Source: Negativicutes bacterium (lineage in GTDB: Bacteria; Bacillota_C; Negativicutes; Sporomusales_B; JARLHX01). From it: a stretch of DNA of 64,000 nt. Under the pieces are notes generated by a model. That model saw nothing but the letters and a program-made list of their open reading frames with translations, was not told the origin of the DNA and searched no databases. Position numbers and translations under genes: made by a program. Shown here piece after piece: positions 25,154-33,480 of this stretch (its first letter is position 1; each line of letters opens with the position of its first letter). The stretch covers positions 1 through 64,000 of the forward strand of contig JARLHX010000221.1 in the NCBI GenBank assembly GCA_031292035.1, given 5' to 3'.

Positions 25154-26304
25154 TGATTCAGTTGCACCCGGAGGTGGCAGTGGCTCAGCTTTCTAAGTGC
25201 CGCGAGGAACTTTGCGGCGACAAGGTCGAGGTCACCCGCTCCGGCGAACTCACCACCGTCGTCATCTCCGACGGCCTGGGGAGTGGCGTGAAGGCCAATA
25301 TTCTGGCCACGCTGACCACCAAAATCGCCTCATCCCTGCTCAAACGCGGCATCCCGCTGGAAGAAGTGGTCAACACGGTAGCGCAGACCCTGCCGGTTTG
25401 CCGAGAACGAAAAATTGCCTATTCCACCCTTCATATCATAAAATTCCGGCCTGATGGCCAAACCACCGTCGTCGAGTTCGACAGCCCGGCCACCTTTCTG
25501 GTGAGGGGCGGCCAGGTAGTGCCTTTTCCGACCAAGGAAAAGGAGATCGCCGGTAAAACCGTCATGGAAGGTCATTTGGCTTTGCAGGAAAATGACTGCA
25601 TTGTCGCTGTCAGTGACGGAGTCATCCATTCAGGGATCGGCGGCCTTTTGAAACTGGGCTGGAATTGGCAGGGCATCTCAGCCGAGCTCACAGCCATGGA
25701 TCCGGGAAAATTAAGTGCAGCCCAAATTGCCGCCGGTATTCTAAATTGCTGCAACGGCTATTATCTCGGCCAGCCGGGGGATGACTCCACCGTGGTGGCG
25801 GTCAAGCTCCGCCGGCCGCGGCGGCTGACCCTCCTGACCGGACCTCCCGCTGATACGGCCCAGGATGAGGCAGTGGTGCGGAGATTTCTGTCGGAACCAG
25901 GCAAGAAAGTGGTTTCCGGCGGGACTACCGCCAATGTTGTCGGCCGGGTGACTGGTAAAAAGGTCAAAGTTGATTTATCGTATTACGACCCCTTGGTACC
26001 GCCTACCGCCAGGATTGACGGCATCGACCTCGTTACCGAGGGGGTGCTGACCCTGGCAGCAGCAAGTGAACGGTTTTCCGATCCGACGAGGCTTGACAAC
26101 CTGTCCCATCAGGATGGTGCCACACTGATGGTACGACTGCTGCTGGAGGCTGATAAGATCTGTATTTACGCCGGCACCGCAGTCAATCCGGCCCACCAAA
26201 ACCCCAATTTCCCGACTCATATCAACATCAAAAAACAGGTGCTCGACAACCTGCAGGCCAAGCTGGAAGCCGCCGGCAAGGATGTGACGGTGGAATGGAT
26301 ATGA
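25153..26304 (+). CDS. SpoIIE/PP2C-type serine phosphatase of the hydrogenase cluster
   Basis: 383 residues. The PP2C-like core (about 30-220) has the metal-binding aspartates in VISDGLGSG (Asp40), VAVSDGV (Asp155) and GDDSTV (Asp210-211). The C-terminal 150 residues (from LTLLTGPPADTAQDEAVVRRF; includes ARIDGIDLVTEGVLTL) are a conserved-looking domain I do not recognise. It would dephosphorylate a Ser/Thr-phosphorylated partner, probably in response to the PAS-hydrogenase whose gene it overlaps by 1 bp. No anti-sigma or anti-anti-sigma gene is adjacent. Confidence 0.87.
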   Translation: MIQLHPEVAVAQLSKCREELCGDKVEVTRSGELTTVVISDGLGSGVKANILATLTTKIASSLLKRGIPLEEVVNTVAQTLPVCRERKIAYSTLHIIKFRPDGQTTVVEFDSPATFLVRGGQVVPFPTKEKEIAGKTVMEGHLALQENDCIVAVSDGVIHSGIGGLLKLGWNWQGISAELTAMDPGKLSAAQIAAGILNCCNGYYLGQPGDDSTVVAVKLRRPRRLTLLTGPPADTAQDEAVVRRFLSEPGKKVVSGGTTANVVGRVTGKKVKVDLSYYDPLVPPTARIDGIDLVTEGVLTLAAASERFSDPTRLDNLSHQDGATLMVRLLLEADKICIYAGTAVNPAHQNPNFPTHINIKKQVLDNLQAKLEAAGKDVTVEWI

Positions 26305-26305
26305 A

Positions 26306-26380
26306 GGACTCAACGGCGTTTTGCTGAAAGGCATGAAACCCGAGCATTTGTTGGAACTGATCGACGATAATTTGCAGTAA
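26306..26380 (+). pseudogene. Possible remnant of a small coding region
   Basis: In the 92-bp gap before the second hydrogenase, one frame reads GLNGVLLKGMKPEHLLELI and DDNLQ, then TAA, with no start codon that gives more than 15 residues. It looks like the C-terminal end of a real protein, perhaps a thioredoxin-fold ferredoxin (NGV...TPEKxxEL-type endings), but the upstream part runs into a stop at 26285. It may equally be chance. Confidence 0.25.
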
Positions 26381-26396
26381 TATTTGGAGGAAGATC

Positions 26397-27863
26397 ATGA
26401 TACAAGTAAGTGAAGTAACGAAAATACGCCGGAAGGTACTGGCTGAGATCTGCGGCCTGGTTTTCCAGGGCAAGCTGGTGGAAAAAATCAAAGAACTGCC
26501 GGGAGAAGTGGTGACCGAAGACGGGCCCCGTTACCGCTGCTGCGTCCACAAGGAACGGGCGGTGCTCAAAGACCGGATCAATATGGCCCTGAGCCAGCCC
26601 ATCGGTACAGATCTGACCGTCGCCGCCGAACGCGCCCTGGCCGGTGAAACAGCAACATTACCGGTGGTGACCATCTTGCCTGAGGCCTGTGATCGCTGCC
26701 CGATCGATAAATTCCTGGTCACCGACGCCTGCCGCAACTGCCTGGCCCATAACTGCATCACTAGCTGCCCCAAGAAAGCCATTATGGTGGTCCAGAACAG
26801 GGCCTATATCGATAAAGCCAGATGCGTCGAATGCGGCCTGTGCAAGCGTTCCTGCTCCTATGGCGCCATCATCGAAATCAGCCGCCCCTGCGAACGGGCC
26901 TGTGAACTGCAGGCCGTCACCGCCGGCGTCGACCGGCGTGCAGTCATCGACTACAATAAATGCGTGGCCTGCGGCGCCTGCAAAGTGGCCTGCCCCTTTG
27001 GCGCCATCAGCGATGCGGCCCAGATCGTTCAATTGATCCGGGGACTTCAGGGTCCGCGGCCGGTATACGCCCTTTTGGCGCCGGCCTTTGTCGGCCAGTT
27101 CGGCGCGAATGTGAAACCGCCGCAAGTCATCGCGGCACTCAGCCAACTGGGCTTTGCCGATGTGGTTGAGGCGGCCTGCGGCGCCGATATCGTGGCTGCC
27201 GCTGAAACGGCGGAATTCCACGAGGCAATGGAGGAAGGGCGGTCCTTTTTTACCACCTCCTGTTGCCCGGCCTTTGTCGGCATGATCGAAAAACATATGC
27301 CTGAACTTGTGCCCCATGTATCCACCACCGTATCGCCGATGATCGCCGCCGCTAAGATCATCAAGGCAGCCGACCCCGAGGCGCTGGTGGCCTTCGTCGG
27401 CCCTTGCGTCGCCAAAAAAGGCGAAGGGCGGCAGCATCCGGACCTCATCGACTTTGTTCTGACCTTTGAAGAAATGGCAGCCGTTCTTGTCGGCGCCGGC
27501 ATCAACGCAGCGGCTATGGAGGCCACCTCCTTTATGAGCAAAGCGTCCAGCGACGGAGCTACCTTCGCCCGGGCCGGCGGGGTCACCCAAGCGGTGGCTA
27601 ACGCCCTGGCGCGGCTGGCGCCGGAGGTCGAGTTTAAACCCCAGCCTTGCGACGGTCTGGAAAGCTGCCGGGAAACACTGCGGAAACTGACGCAAAACAA
27701 GCTGGACGCCAACTTTATCGAAGGGATGGCCTGCCCGGGCGGCTGTGTGGGCGGACCAGGCACTCTGACCGACCCGCGGGTGTCGACACGGCTTGTGGAA
27801 CAATTTGCAGCCGCGGCAAAAGCCAAGGACGCTGGCGAAAAGACTGGTACTCAGGCGGGATGA
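26397..27863 (+). CDS. [FeFe] hydrogenase with polyferredoxin N-terminus (group B-like)
   Basis: 488 residues. An N-terminal region of about 100 residues is followed by [4Fe-4S] motifs at Cys112/115/120/124, Cys143/146/149/153 and Cys189/192/195/199, with extra cysteines at 98, 101, 165 and 169. The H-cluster domain has L1 TSCCP (Cys289-290), L2 VGPCVAKK (Cys337) and L3 EGMACPGGC (Cys446, Cys450). These loops fit the monomeric group B-type enzymes of anaerobic Firmicutes. Proton reduction or H2 oxidation with ferredoxin is likely. No hydEFG maturation genes are in the window. Confidence 0.9.
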   Translation: MIQVSEVTKIRRKVLAEICGLVFQGKLVEKIKELPGEVVTEDGPRYRCCVHKERAVLKDRINMALSQPIGTDLTVAAERALAGETATLPVVTILPEACDRCPIDKFLVTDACRNCLAHNCITSCPKKAIMVVQNRAYIDKARCVECGLCKRSCSYGAIIEISRPCERACELQAVTAGVDRRAVIDYNKCVACGACKVACPFGAISDAAQIVQLIRGLQGPRPVYALLAPAFVGQFGANVKPPQVIAALSQLGFADVVEAACGADIVAAAETAEFHEAMEEGRSFFTTSCCPAFVGMIEKHMPELVPHVSTTVSPMIAAAKIIKAADPEALVAFVGPCVAKKGEGRQHPDLIDFVLTFEEMAAVLVGAGINAAAMEATSFMSKASSDGATFARAGGVTQAVANALARLAPEVEFKPQPCDGLESCRETLRKLTQNKLDANFIEGMACPGGCVGGPGTLTDPRVSTRLVEQFAAAAKAKDAGEKTGTQAG

Positions 27864-27896
27864 CGGACAGGATTTTCCTTTCCAGGAATAAAGTCC

Positions 27897-27925
27897 TTCT
27901 CAAATGAGCATAGTTATGCTAAAAT
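27897..27925 (+). promoter_or_regulatory. Possible promoter upstream of yebC
   Basis: TTCTCA (27897-27902), 17 bases, TAAAAT (27920-27925). The spacer holds a 12-bp palindrome GCATAGTTATGC. It lies 38 bp before yebC. Confidence 0.4.
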
Positions 27926-27962
27926 ATAGCCTGACTCAGATTGTATTGAGAGGGGAACCGGC

Positions 27963-28709
27963 ATGTCAGGACACTCTAAATGGGCAAATATCAAACATAA
28001 AAAAGGTAGAATGGACGCCATTCGTGGCAAAGTGACCACCAAAATCAGCCGTGAGATCACCGTAGCCGTGAAAACAGGCGGCGCCGATCCGTCAGGCAAC
28101 ATGCGTCTCAAACTTGCTCTGCAGAAGGCGAAAGAAAATAACGTCCCCAAAGATAACATCCAGCGGGCCATCCAAAAAGGGCAGGGGGCGCTGGACGGCG
28201 GCAACTACGAGGAAATCCTCTATGAGGGCTACGGACCGGGCGGCGTGGCTGTGCTGCTGGATATCCTGACCGACAACCGCAACCGTACGGTGGCTGATAT
28301 CCGGCACCTCTTTTCCAAGAACGGCGGTAATCTTGGTGAGTCTGGCTGTGTGGGCTGGATGTTCGACAAGAAGGGACTCTTTCTGATCGACAAGACCATC
28401 AAGATGGCAGAGGAAGACCTCATGCTCCTGGTAATTGAAGCTGGAGCCGAGGATTTTAAAAGCGAGGACGACCAGTACGAGATCATCACCGCCCCGGGAG
28501 ACTGGGAAGGGGTGCGCGAAGCGCTGGATCTGGGCGGCATCCCTATGGCCACCGCCCAGATCACTATGGTCCCCCAGACGACAGTCGAGCTCACCGGCGA
28601 CGACGCCGTCAAGATGCTCAAACTCATGGACGCCCTGGAAGACCACGACGATGTACAGGAAGTCTATGCCAACTTCGATATCGACGAAGACGACCCGGCG
28701 ATGCAGTAA
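27963..28709 (+). CDS. yebC: YebC/PmpR family protein
   Basis: 248 residues, typical length. The N-terminus [20 protein letters not shown] is the family hallmark; [14 protein letters not shown] and [12 protein letters not shown] follow. Long annotated as a transcriptional regulator; more recent work places YebC-type proteins at the ribosome, easing translation of proline-rich stretches. In many Firmicutes yebC lies directly before ruvC, whereas here about 9.3 kb intervenes. GAGAGGGGAA precedes the start. Confidence 0.95.
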   Translation: MSGHSKWANIKHKKGRMDAIRGKVTTKISREITVAVKTGGADPSGNMRLKLALQKAKENNVPKDNIQRAIQKGQGALDGGNYEEILYEGYGPGGVAVLLDILTDNRNRTVADIRHLFSKNGGNLGESGCVGWMFDKKGLFLIDKTIKMAEEDLMLLVIEAGAEDFKSEDDQYEIITAPGDWEGVREALDLGGIPMATAQITMVPQTTVELTGDDAVKMLKLMDALEDHDDVQEVYANFDIDEDDPAMQ

Positions 28710-28765
28710 AATCGCGGGTTTGGATTTTTTTGAAATTGATTTAGCGCGCGTTATACGTAGCCTTG

Positions 28766-28800
28766 CCTCCCACTTTGACTGACAAGTGGGAGGTTATTTT
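28766..28800 (+). terminator. Terminator after yebC
   Basis: A 10-bp perfect stem CCTCCCACTT/AAGTGGGAGG with an 8-base loop, followed by TTATTTTTA. Confidence 0.88.
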
Positions 28801-28900
28801 TATGGGGAAATGGTCATGACGCATTAATTTTTAAACATCAAAGGATGGGTATAGAGTCGTTACAATTTTCACATTTAACTTGTTTTTTACCTAGATTGTG

Positions 28901-28929
28901 TTGCAAAAGGAGAAATTTGGCAGTATAAT
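28901..28929 (+). promoter_or_regulatory. Sigma-A-type promoter of the TetR gene
   Basis: TTGCAA (28901-28906), exactly 17 bases, TATAAT (28924-28929). A palindromic operator follows immediately, which suggests self-repression. Confidence 0.75.
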
Positions 28930-28955
28930 TTGAACAAATGAACAATACGTTCAAA
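28930..28955. promoter_or_regulatory. Palindromic operator at the TetR promoter
   Basis: TGAAC-AATAC-GTTCA (28939-28953) is an inverted repeat with 5-bp arms. A further half-site, TTTGAAC, starts at 28929/28930 and pairs with the outer GTTCAAA. The site covers the expected +1 region, where a TetR-family repressor would block its own transcription. Confidence 0.6.
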
Positions 28956-29025
28956 TGTTACAGATATGTGGAATGAGAATTCAACGCTGCATGTCTGCGG
29001 GTCAAAGGAGGACGGATAAGGATAA

Positions 29026-29625
29026 ATGACTACTCAAAGACGGGATCAAATATTGGATGCTTTCGTTCGAATTGTCGCCGATCACGGTATTAACAGGACA
29101 ACAATGCGCGATGTGGCGCGGGAAATCGGCTGCAGCGTAGGGACAATATATAATGAGTTTGCCAATAAAGAAGCTTTGATTGACGGGTTGTTGGAGCGGG
29201 CGCAAACAGAGATCGATCATTTGCTGAAAAACTTATCGGTTTCTTGTCAGGCTGCTCCGGAAATGCGGCTTCGTCGATTTATGATTGGCTTTATCCGAGC
29301 GGTCAATCTCAAAATGCGGCAAGACCTGGCCTTTACCGAATTTGTTAAGGAAGCAAAGCATTATCGCCATATTGGCACTAAGACGACGTATTTCGGCAAA
29401 ACAGTAAAAGGGAAGGTAGTTAAGATCCTGGAGGATATTCTGGAACTGGGTGTGCGTGAAGGTGCATTCCAGATAGAAAATATCCCTATGACTGCGAGGC
29501 TGGTACGTGAAGCATTCACCGAATATTTGATCCCGTTTCTTATTCTTGAAAGAAAACTCGAAGATATTCTCCAGGATGCAGAGGACATGTTAGATTTGAT
29601 CATTAAATCGCTCAGGACAGTGTAG
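29026..29625 (+). CDS. TetR/AcrR family transcriptional regulator
   Basis: 199 residues. The N-terminal helix-turn-helix reads ILDAFVRIVADHGINRTTMRD and VAREIGCSVGTIYNEFANKEAL (residues about 8-50), followed by the variable ligand-binding helices. The ligand is unknown. It lies behind its own strong promoter and operator and 72 bp before a chemoreceptor gene in the same direction, which it may control as well. Confidence 0.93.
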   Translation: MTTQRRDQILDAFVRIVADHGINRTTMRDVAREIGCSVGTIYNEFANKEALIDGLLERAQTEIDHLLKNLSVSCQAAPEMRLRRFMIGFIRAVNLKMRQDLAFTEFVKEAKHYRHIGTKTTYFGKTVKGKVVKILEDILELGVREGAFQIENIPMTARLVREAFTEYLIPFLILERKLEDILQDAEDMLDLIIKSLRTV

Positions 29626-29697
29626 CCAGCCCGGGTATCGGCCTATTTGCCGAAGGGGCACAACATTATTTTCTTCGAAAAAGGAGATGTCGAAGCA

Positions 29698-31389
29698 ATG
29701 AAAGTCAATCTAACCGTAAAAATGATTTTGTTTTTCCTTGTTGTGGTGCTTGTTGGTGTAATCAGTTCAGTATGGGTAGTGACCAACATCCAGCAGGTCG
29801 TTCGGGCTAGCAGGGAGGTCCAGCAGCAATATTTGCCGACATTGATTAAAACAAATCACATTGTATTAAATGTTGCCAATCAAGTGGTGAATATCAGAGG
29901 TTATTTGCTGACTGGGCAGGAGAATTACGCCAACGAATATCAGCGAATCGCCAAAGAGAACCAGGGCCTTGAAACAGAACTGATTCAAAGTGCTGCAAGC
30001 GAGCAAGAACGCAAACAGGTACAGGAAATTAAAGCGGTAAATGACCAGTATAGCGAAACCGTTATCAATAAGGTAATACCCCTAAAGCGAGCAGGTCAGG
30101 ATCAGGAGGCAGTTCAGTTTAACCTCACACAGCTGGGGCCGATTGCGCGGGGGCTGATAGAAAAAACCAATGCATACGGGGATTTTAGTGAAAAGCAAAT
30201 CATCGATATCTTTGCCCAGGTGATCGGCAATGCTGAGGCCACGAAGAATGTCGCGATTACGGCCAGCATTATCAGCGCTTTACTCGGCATCCTGGTAGGT
30301 TTCTTCAGTGCCCGGTCGATTGCAAAGCCAGTGAAGGCACTAGCCGAAGTCACCGGTTACATCGCCGAGGGGAATCTTCAGCATGAGGTTGAGGTCACCA
30401 GGCAGGATGAGATCGGGCAGCTGCAGCGGTCGATCAATGGCATGGTTAACAATCTGCGGCAACTGGTTGAGAGGGTGCAGAACGAGTCGCAGCATGTTTC
30501 TGCAGCGTCTGAAGAACTGACGGCAAGCGCTGCACAGTCAGCCCAGGCCGCCAACCAGGTTGCTCAGGTTATCGGTGAAGTGACAACCGGAGCCGAAAAT
30601 CAACTCACAGCGCTTGACAATACTTCCACCGTTGTCGAGCAGATGTCGGCAGGGGTGCAGCAGATTGCAGCCAATGCCAACATGGTGGCCGGCACGTCGG
30701 CCAAATCGGCCGAGGCGGCCCAGGAAGGCAGTAAAGCGGTGGAAAAGGCGATCAGACAGATGGGGCAGATCGAGGAGACTGTTATTCATTCGGCGGAGGT
30801 AGTGACAAAATTGGGGACCCGGTCGAAGGAAATCGGACAGATTGTCGATACCATCTCGGGAATTGCCGGGCAAACCAATCTATTGGCCCTGAACGCCGCG
30901 ATCGAAGCGGCGCGCGCCGGTGAGCAGGGACGCGGCTTTTCGGTGGTAGCCGAAGAGGTCCGTAAACTGGCAGAGCAGTCGCAGGAAGCGGCCAAACGGA
31001 TTGCCAGCTTAATTGCTGAAATCCAGACAGATACCGACAGTGCTGTTGTGGCGATGAATGAGGGAACTAAAGAAGTCCGTATTGGGAATGAAGTAGTGAA
31101 TCACGCCGGAAAGAGTTTTCAGGAAATTTTCGGGCTGATTGGCAATGTGACTGACCAAGTGCGGGAAATATCAGCCGCCATCCAGGAATTAGCGAGCGGC
31201 AGTCAGCAGATCGTGACAGCGGTGAGGGACATCGACGCAATCAGTAAGGAAACGGCTGGTCAGTCCCAGACGGTCTCGGCGGCAACTGAGGAGCAGTCAG
31301 CCACGATGGAAGAGATCGCCGCATCCAGCCAGGCGCTGGCCAAAATGGCGGAAGGATTGACCCAAGCGATCAGCAAATTTAAAGTATAG
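29698..31389 (+). CDS. Methyl-accepting chemotaxis protein with four-helix-bundle sensor
   Basis: 563 residues. TM1 at about 7-28, a helical extracytoplasmic bundle (4HB_MCP-like, about 30-180), TM2 at about 183-205, HAMP, and a signalling domain with tip [20 protein letters not shown]. The ligand is unknown. The start ATG at 29698 has AAGGAG 11 bases upstream. The gene follows the TetR regulator. A very long inverted-repeat terminator lies 75 bp downstream. Confidence 0.93.
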   Translation: MKVNLTVKMILFFLVVVLVGVISSVWVVTNIQQVVRASREVQQQYLPTLIKTNHIVLNVANQVVNIRGYLLTGQENYANEYQRIAKENQGLETELIQSAASEQERKQVQEIKAVNDQYSETVINKVIPLKRAGQDQEAVQFNLTQLGPIARGLIEKTNAYGDFSEKQIIDIFAQVIGNAEATKNVAITASIISALLGILVGFFSARSIAKPVKALAEVTGYIAEGNLQHEVEVTRQDEIGQLQRSINGMVNNLRQLVERVQNESQHVSAASEELTASAAQSAQAANQVAQVIGEVTTGAENQLTALDNTSTVVEQMSAGVQQIAANANMVAGTSAKSAEAAQEGSKAVEKAIRQMGQIEETVIHSAEVVTKLGTRSKEIGQIVDTISGIAGQTNLLALNAAIEAARAGEQGRGFSVVAEEVRKLAEQSQEAAKRIASLIAEIQTDTDSAVVAMNEGTKEVRIGNEVVNHAGKSFQEIFGLIGNVTDQVREISAAIQELASGSQQIVTAVRDIDAISKETAGQSQTVSAATEEQSATMEEIAASSQALAKMAEGLTQAISKFKV

Positions 31390-31462
31390 GCTTGAAGTGG
31401 GTGCAGGTATTGGTTTTACAGGCTATGCATATACCTGTTTAGCCAGATGACAAAAACAGCCG

Positions 31463-31509
31463 CAGAAGTAATAAAAACCGCCTTTCTGGCGGTTTTTTTA
31501 TTACTTCTG
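31463..31509. terminator. Long bidirectional terminator
   Basis: An almost 20-bp stem: arm CAGAAGTAATAAAAACCGCC pairs with its complement at 31488-31509, with a 5-base loop and two extra T. T-rich on both strands. Confidence 0.88.
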
Positions 31510-31660
31510 TAGATTAGAGAAGATGGTGTCGTTATTTATGTGTTGGCGCTACTTATATCTTCGGTATTCCGTCTTTCTTTTCGGTGGCGAAAACTATAGT
31601 TTGTGTTTAAAATAAAATTGTTGCACACGACATACTAAATATAGTGTTTGAGGTGTTGGC

Positions 31661-31975
31661 ATGAATATGGCGCAAATTAACAAATTGCGAAAGGCCAATC
31701 AGATCCCTTTCCGGGTTGTATCCTGGCTGGAACAGTTAACTCCAGTTGTGCTTGACGATGAATTTGGGACGATGTATGAAGGCCGTATTATTGCGGAAGA
31801 TCACTATGGGCGATATGCTGCCACTGTAGGGGTTACCGATCAGTTAATGGTGTCACCTGTGACCACTTGCAGCAGGACACCCTTTCGAATACTGAAGATG
31901 GAACAGGGGATTTTAGTGTTTGAGAAGAAAGGCGGGCAGCGCCATACCATGCTAAATAGTAGTGATGAATCATGA
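31661..31975 (+). CDS. Hypothetical protein, 104 residues
   Basis: Unknown. Soluble, mixed alpha/beta composition with short beta-like stretches (GRIIAEDHYGRYAATVGV, FRILKMEQGILVFEKKGG); no Cys pair pattern, signal peptide or TM segment. GAGGTG lies five bases before the ATG. First of a series of small unknown genes in the AT-richer part between yebC and ruvC. Confidence 0.65.
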   Translation: MNMAQINKLRKANQIPFRVVSWLEQLTPVVLDDEFGTMYEGRIIAEDHYGRYAATVGVTDQLMVSPVTTCSRTPFRILKMEQGILVFEKKGGQRHTMLNSSDES

Positions 31976-32081
31976 TGGAGAGCAATTGAATGGCTGATTA
32001 TGATTATTACTCATAGTTTCGACCGGATGTTTCGGGGAGAAGATGGATATACTATCGTTGCTTGATTTGGAGGGAATAATG

Positions 32082-32297
32082 ATGGAAAAAGTGATTGACC
32101 TTGTGCAATATAAAAAGGATCTAGACCAGTTCCATGGCGATTGTGGAATACTTGAACTCGAAGAATCTGCCAATCAACTTTGTGAAGAAGCGTGGCATTT
32201 GCTGGTTCCCATGCGTTTACTGAAAATTGATGCCTTAACTATCGATTCCACAGGCAGCATATTAAACATACAGTATAAAGAGGATGAACCGAACTAG
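32082..32297 (+). CDS. Small hypothetical protein, 71 residues
   Basis: Unknown acidic protein (EKVIDLVQYKKDLDQFHGD, LEESANQLCEEAWHLLVP). GGAGGG precedes two adjacent ATGs (32079 and 32082); spacing favours 32082. A terminator follows at 32346, so the gene looks real although nothing identifies its role. Confidence 0.55.
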   Translation: MEKVIDLVQYKKDLDQFHGDCGILELEESANQLCEEAWHLLVPMRLLKIDALTIDSTGSILNIQYKEDEPN

Positions 32298-32345
32298 CAG
32301 TTTGTCTGACTCGGGACAATTGACTATAGGACGTTTATCAACAGG

Positions 32346-32386
32346 GAAAGGGAGCAGGGCATCTGTCTGTCTCCCTTTCTATTTTT
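32346..32386 (+). terminator. Terminator after the 71-residue protein
   Basis: Stem GAAAGGGAG/CTCCCTTTC with a 16-base loop, then TATTTTT. Confidence 0.75.
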
Positions 32387-32547
32387 GCGAGTATATCTTA
32401 TGATAGTCCGGTGCGAGGCGAGAAAGAGATTTTGCAATATCTCAGGCTACTATAAAAGGAATGTCCCAGCAGCCTAAAACATAGATTGCAATTAGCGGCT
32501 AATAAAATTGATGGGAGAGAATGCGCTTGGCTAAAGAGGGGGAGACA

Positions 32548-32727
32548 ATGAAAACCCATATCCTGTCACCCGGAGAGATTGAGCAGTTACTGCAGCATGA
32601 TTTCGGTAATAAACTTCAGCCGGTCGACAGTAAAAAACTGGCCAAACAGCATCATGTCCGCGAAGCTGTGACGGCTTATAAAATCAGAAGTGTCAACTGT
32701 ACTCGGCCGGACACCACAAAGCCATAA
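32548..32727 (+). CDS. Small paralogous-family protein, member 1 (59 residues)
   Basis: One of three related small proteins in this region. The shared core reads LSPGEIEQLLQHDFGNKLQPVD here. The remainder is basic (SKKLAKQHHVREAVTAYKIR). No Cys, signal or TM segment. GAGGGGGAGA precedes the ATG at 32548. Function unknown; the conserved helix followed by (K/L)xPVD suggests a small binding domain. Confidence 0.65.
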   Translation: MKTHILSPGEIEQLLQHDFGNKLQPVDSKKLAKQHHVREAVTAYKIRSVNCTRPDTTKP

Positions 32728-32813
32728 ATTTATCTTTCTATCCGGGCATAATTCGACTTGAGGCACGTAAATATAGACAGTGATGTAATATCATATGAAA
32801 TTGGGGGTATTTT

Positions 32814-33047
32814 ATGAAGTGTAAGAGTTTAGTTTGTCCGGAATGCGGCGAGGTTGCCAGTGTGTTGGTTGAAGCAGGTGATCTGGTGGTAAAAGACGGC
32901 GAACTGCTGCTGCTGCAAGTCTCGTATGAGGATGGAGACATCTATCTTTCATTTGAAGAATCAATGACAGAGCTGGATGACTTCGGTGAATGCGGTGATT
33001 GCAACGGGGCGTTCCGCATAGCAGAGTTTCTCGAAGATGACGGCTAG
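32814..33047 (+). CDS. Small zinc-ribbon-like protein (77 residues)
   Basis: Unknown. Two CxxC pairs, CPEC near the N-terminus and CGDC near residue 62, could coordinate one zinc ion. Between them lies an acidic region (GDLVVKDGELLLLQVSYEDG). GGGGGTA precedes the ATG. The gene ends 28 bp before the initiator tRNA. Confidence 0.65.
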   Translation: MKCKSLVCPECGEVASVLVEAGDLVVKDGELLLLQVSYEDGDIYLSFEESMTELDDFGECGDCNGAFRIAEFLEDDG

Positions 33048-33075
33048 CGCGTAAAGGCGCGAGGCGAGATATGAT

Positions 33076-33151
<76 letters not shown>

Positions 33152-33236
33152 AGTTTTGAGGTTCTGTAAAGGCTGCAATCAGTGTTGATCTTTAAAGCAT
33201 GTCAAACAAATAGCAAGGTGCCAGGGCAGGGCTGGC

Positions 33237-33290
33237 ATAAAATAACGCAAATTTGCGCCGCATGGAGCTGCAAAGTTTGCGTTATTTTAT
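33237..33290. repeat. Long nested inverted repeat after the tRNA
   Basis: Arms of 15 bp, perfect (ATAAAATAACGCAAA/TTTGCGTTATTTTAT), with an inner stem TTTGC/GCAAA and a 13-base loop, one bulged G. It could terminate the tRNA transcript, although 86 bp separate them, or be a small mobile-type hairpin. Confidence 0.75.
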
Positions 33291-33480
33291 TTCAACCCAT
33301 GTTTCGAATTATGGCGCTGAGAATGCCGCGCGAAGTAAAGGCCTGCTGCCAGGAGGGCACAAAACGGTAAACATGCCGAGTTTAATATAATCAGACAAAG
33401 AAAAGGGTAAAGTGCATACGATTAGGATTGCGGGCAATAATAGAGAAGCATTATTAACGCTGTTTCGAAGGGGCTATATC
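33291..33480. other. Spacer without a recognisable gene
   Basis: About 190 bp between the hairpin and the next small gene. A 62-codon open frame starting at 33182 runs through the hairpin and has no ribosome-binding site. Nothing else seen. Confidence 0.4.

Noticed and set aside
26658..27803. A 381-codon open frame on the minus strand of the second hydrogenase gene
   Set aside because: It mirrors a well-supported Fe-S protein. Long antisense frames are expected in GC-biased codons, and it has no start signal.
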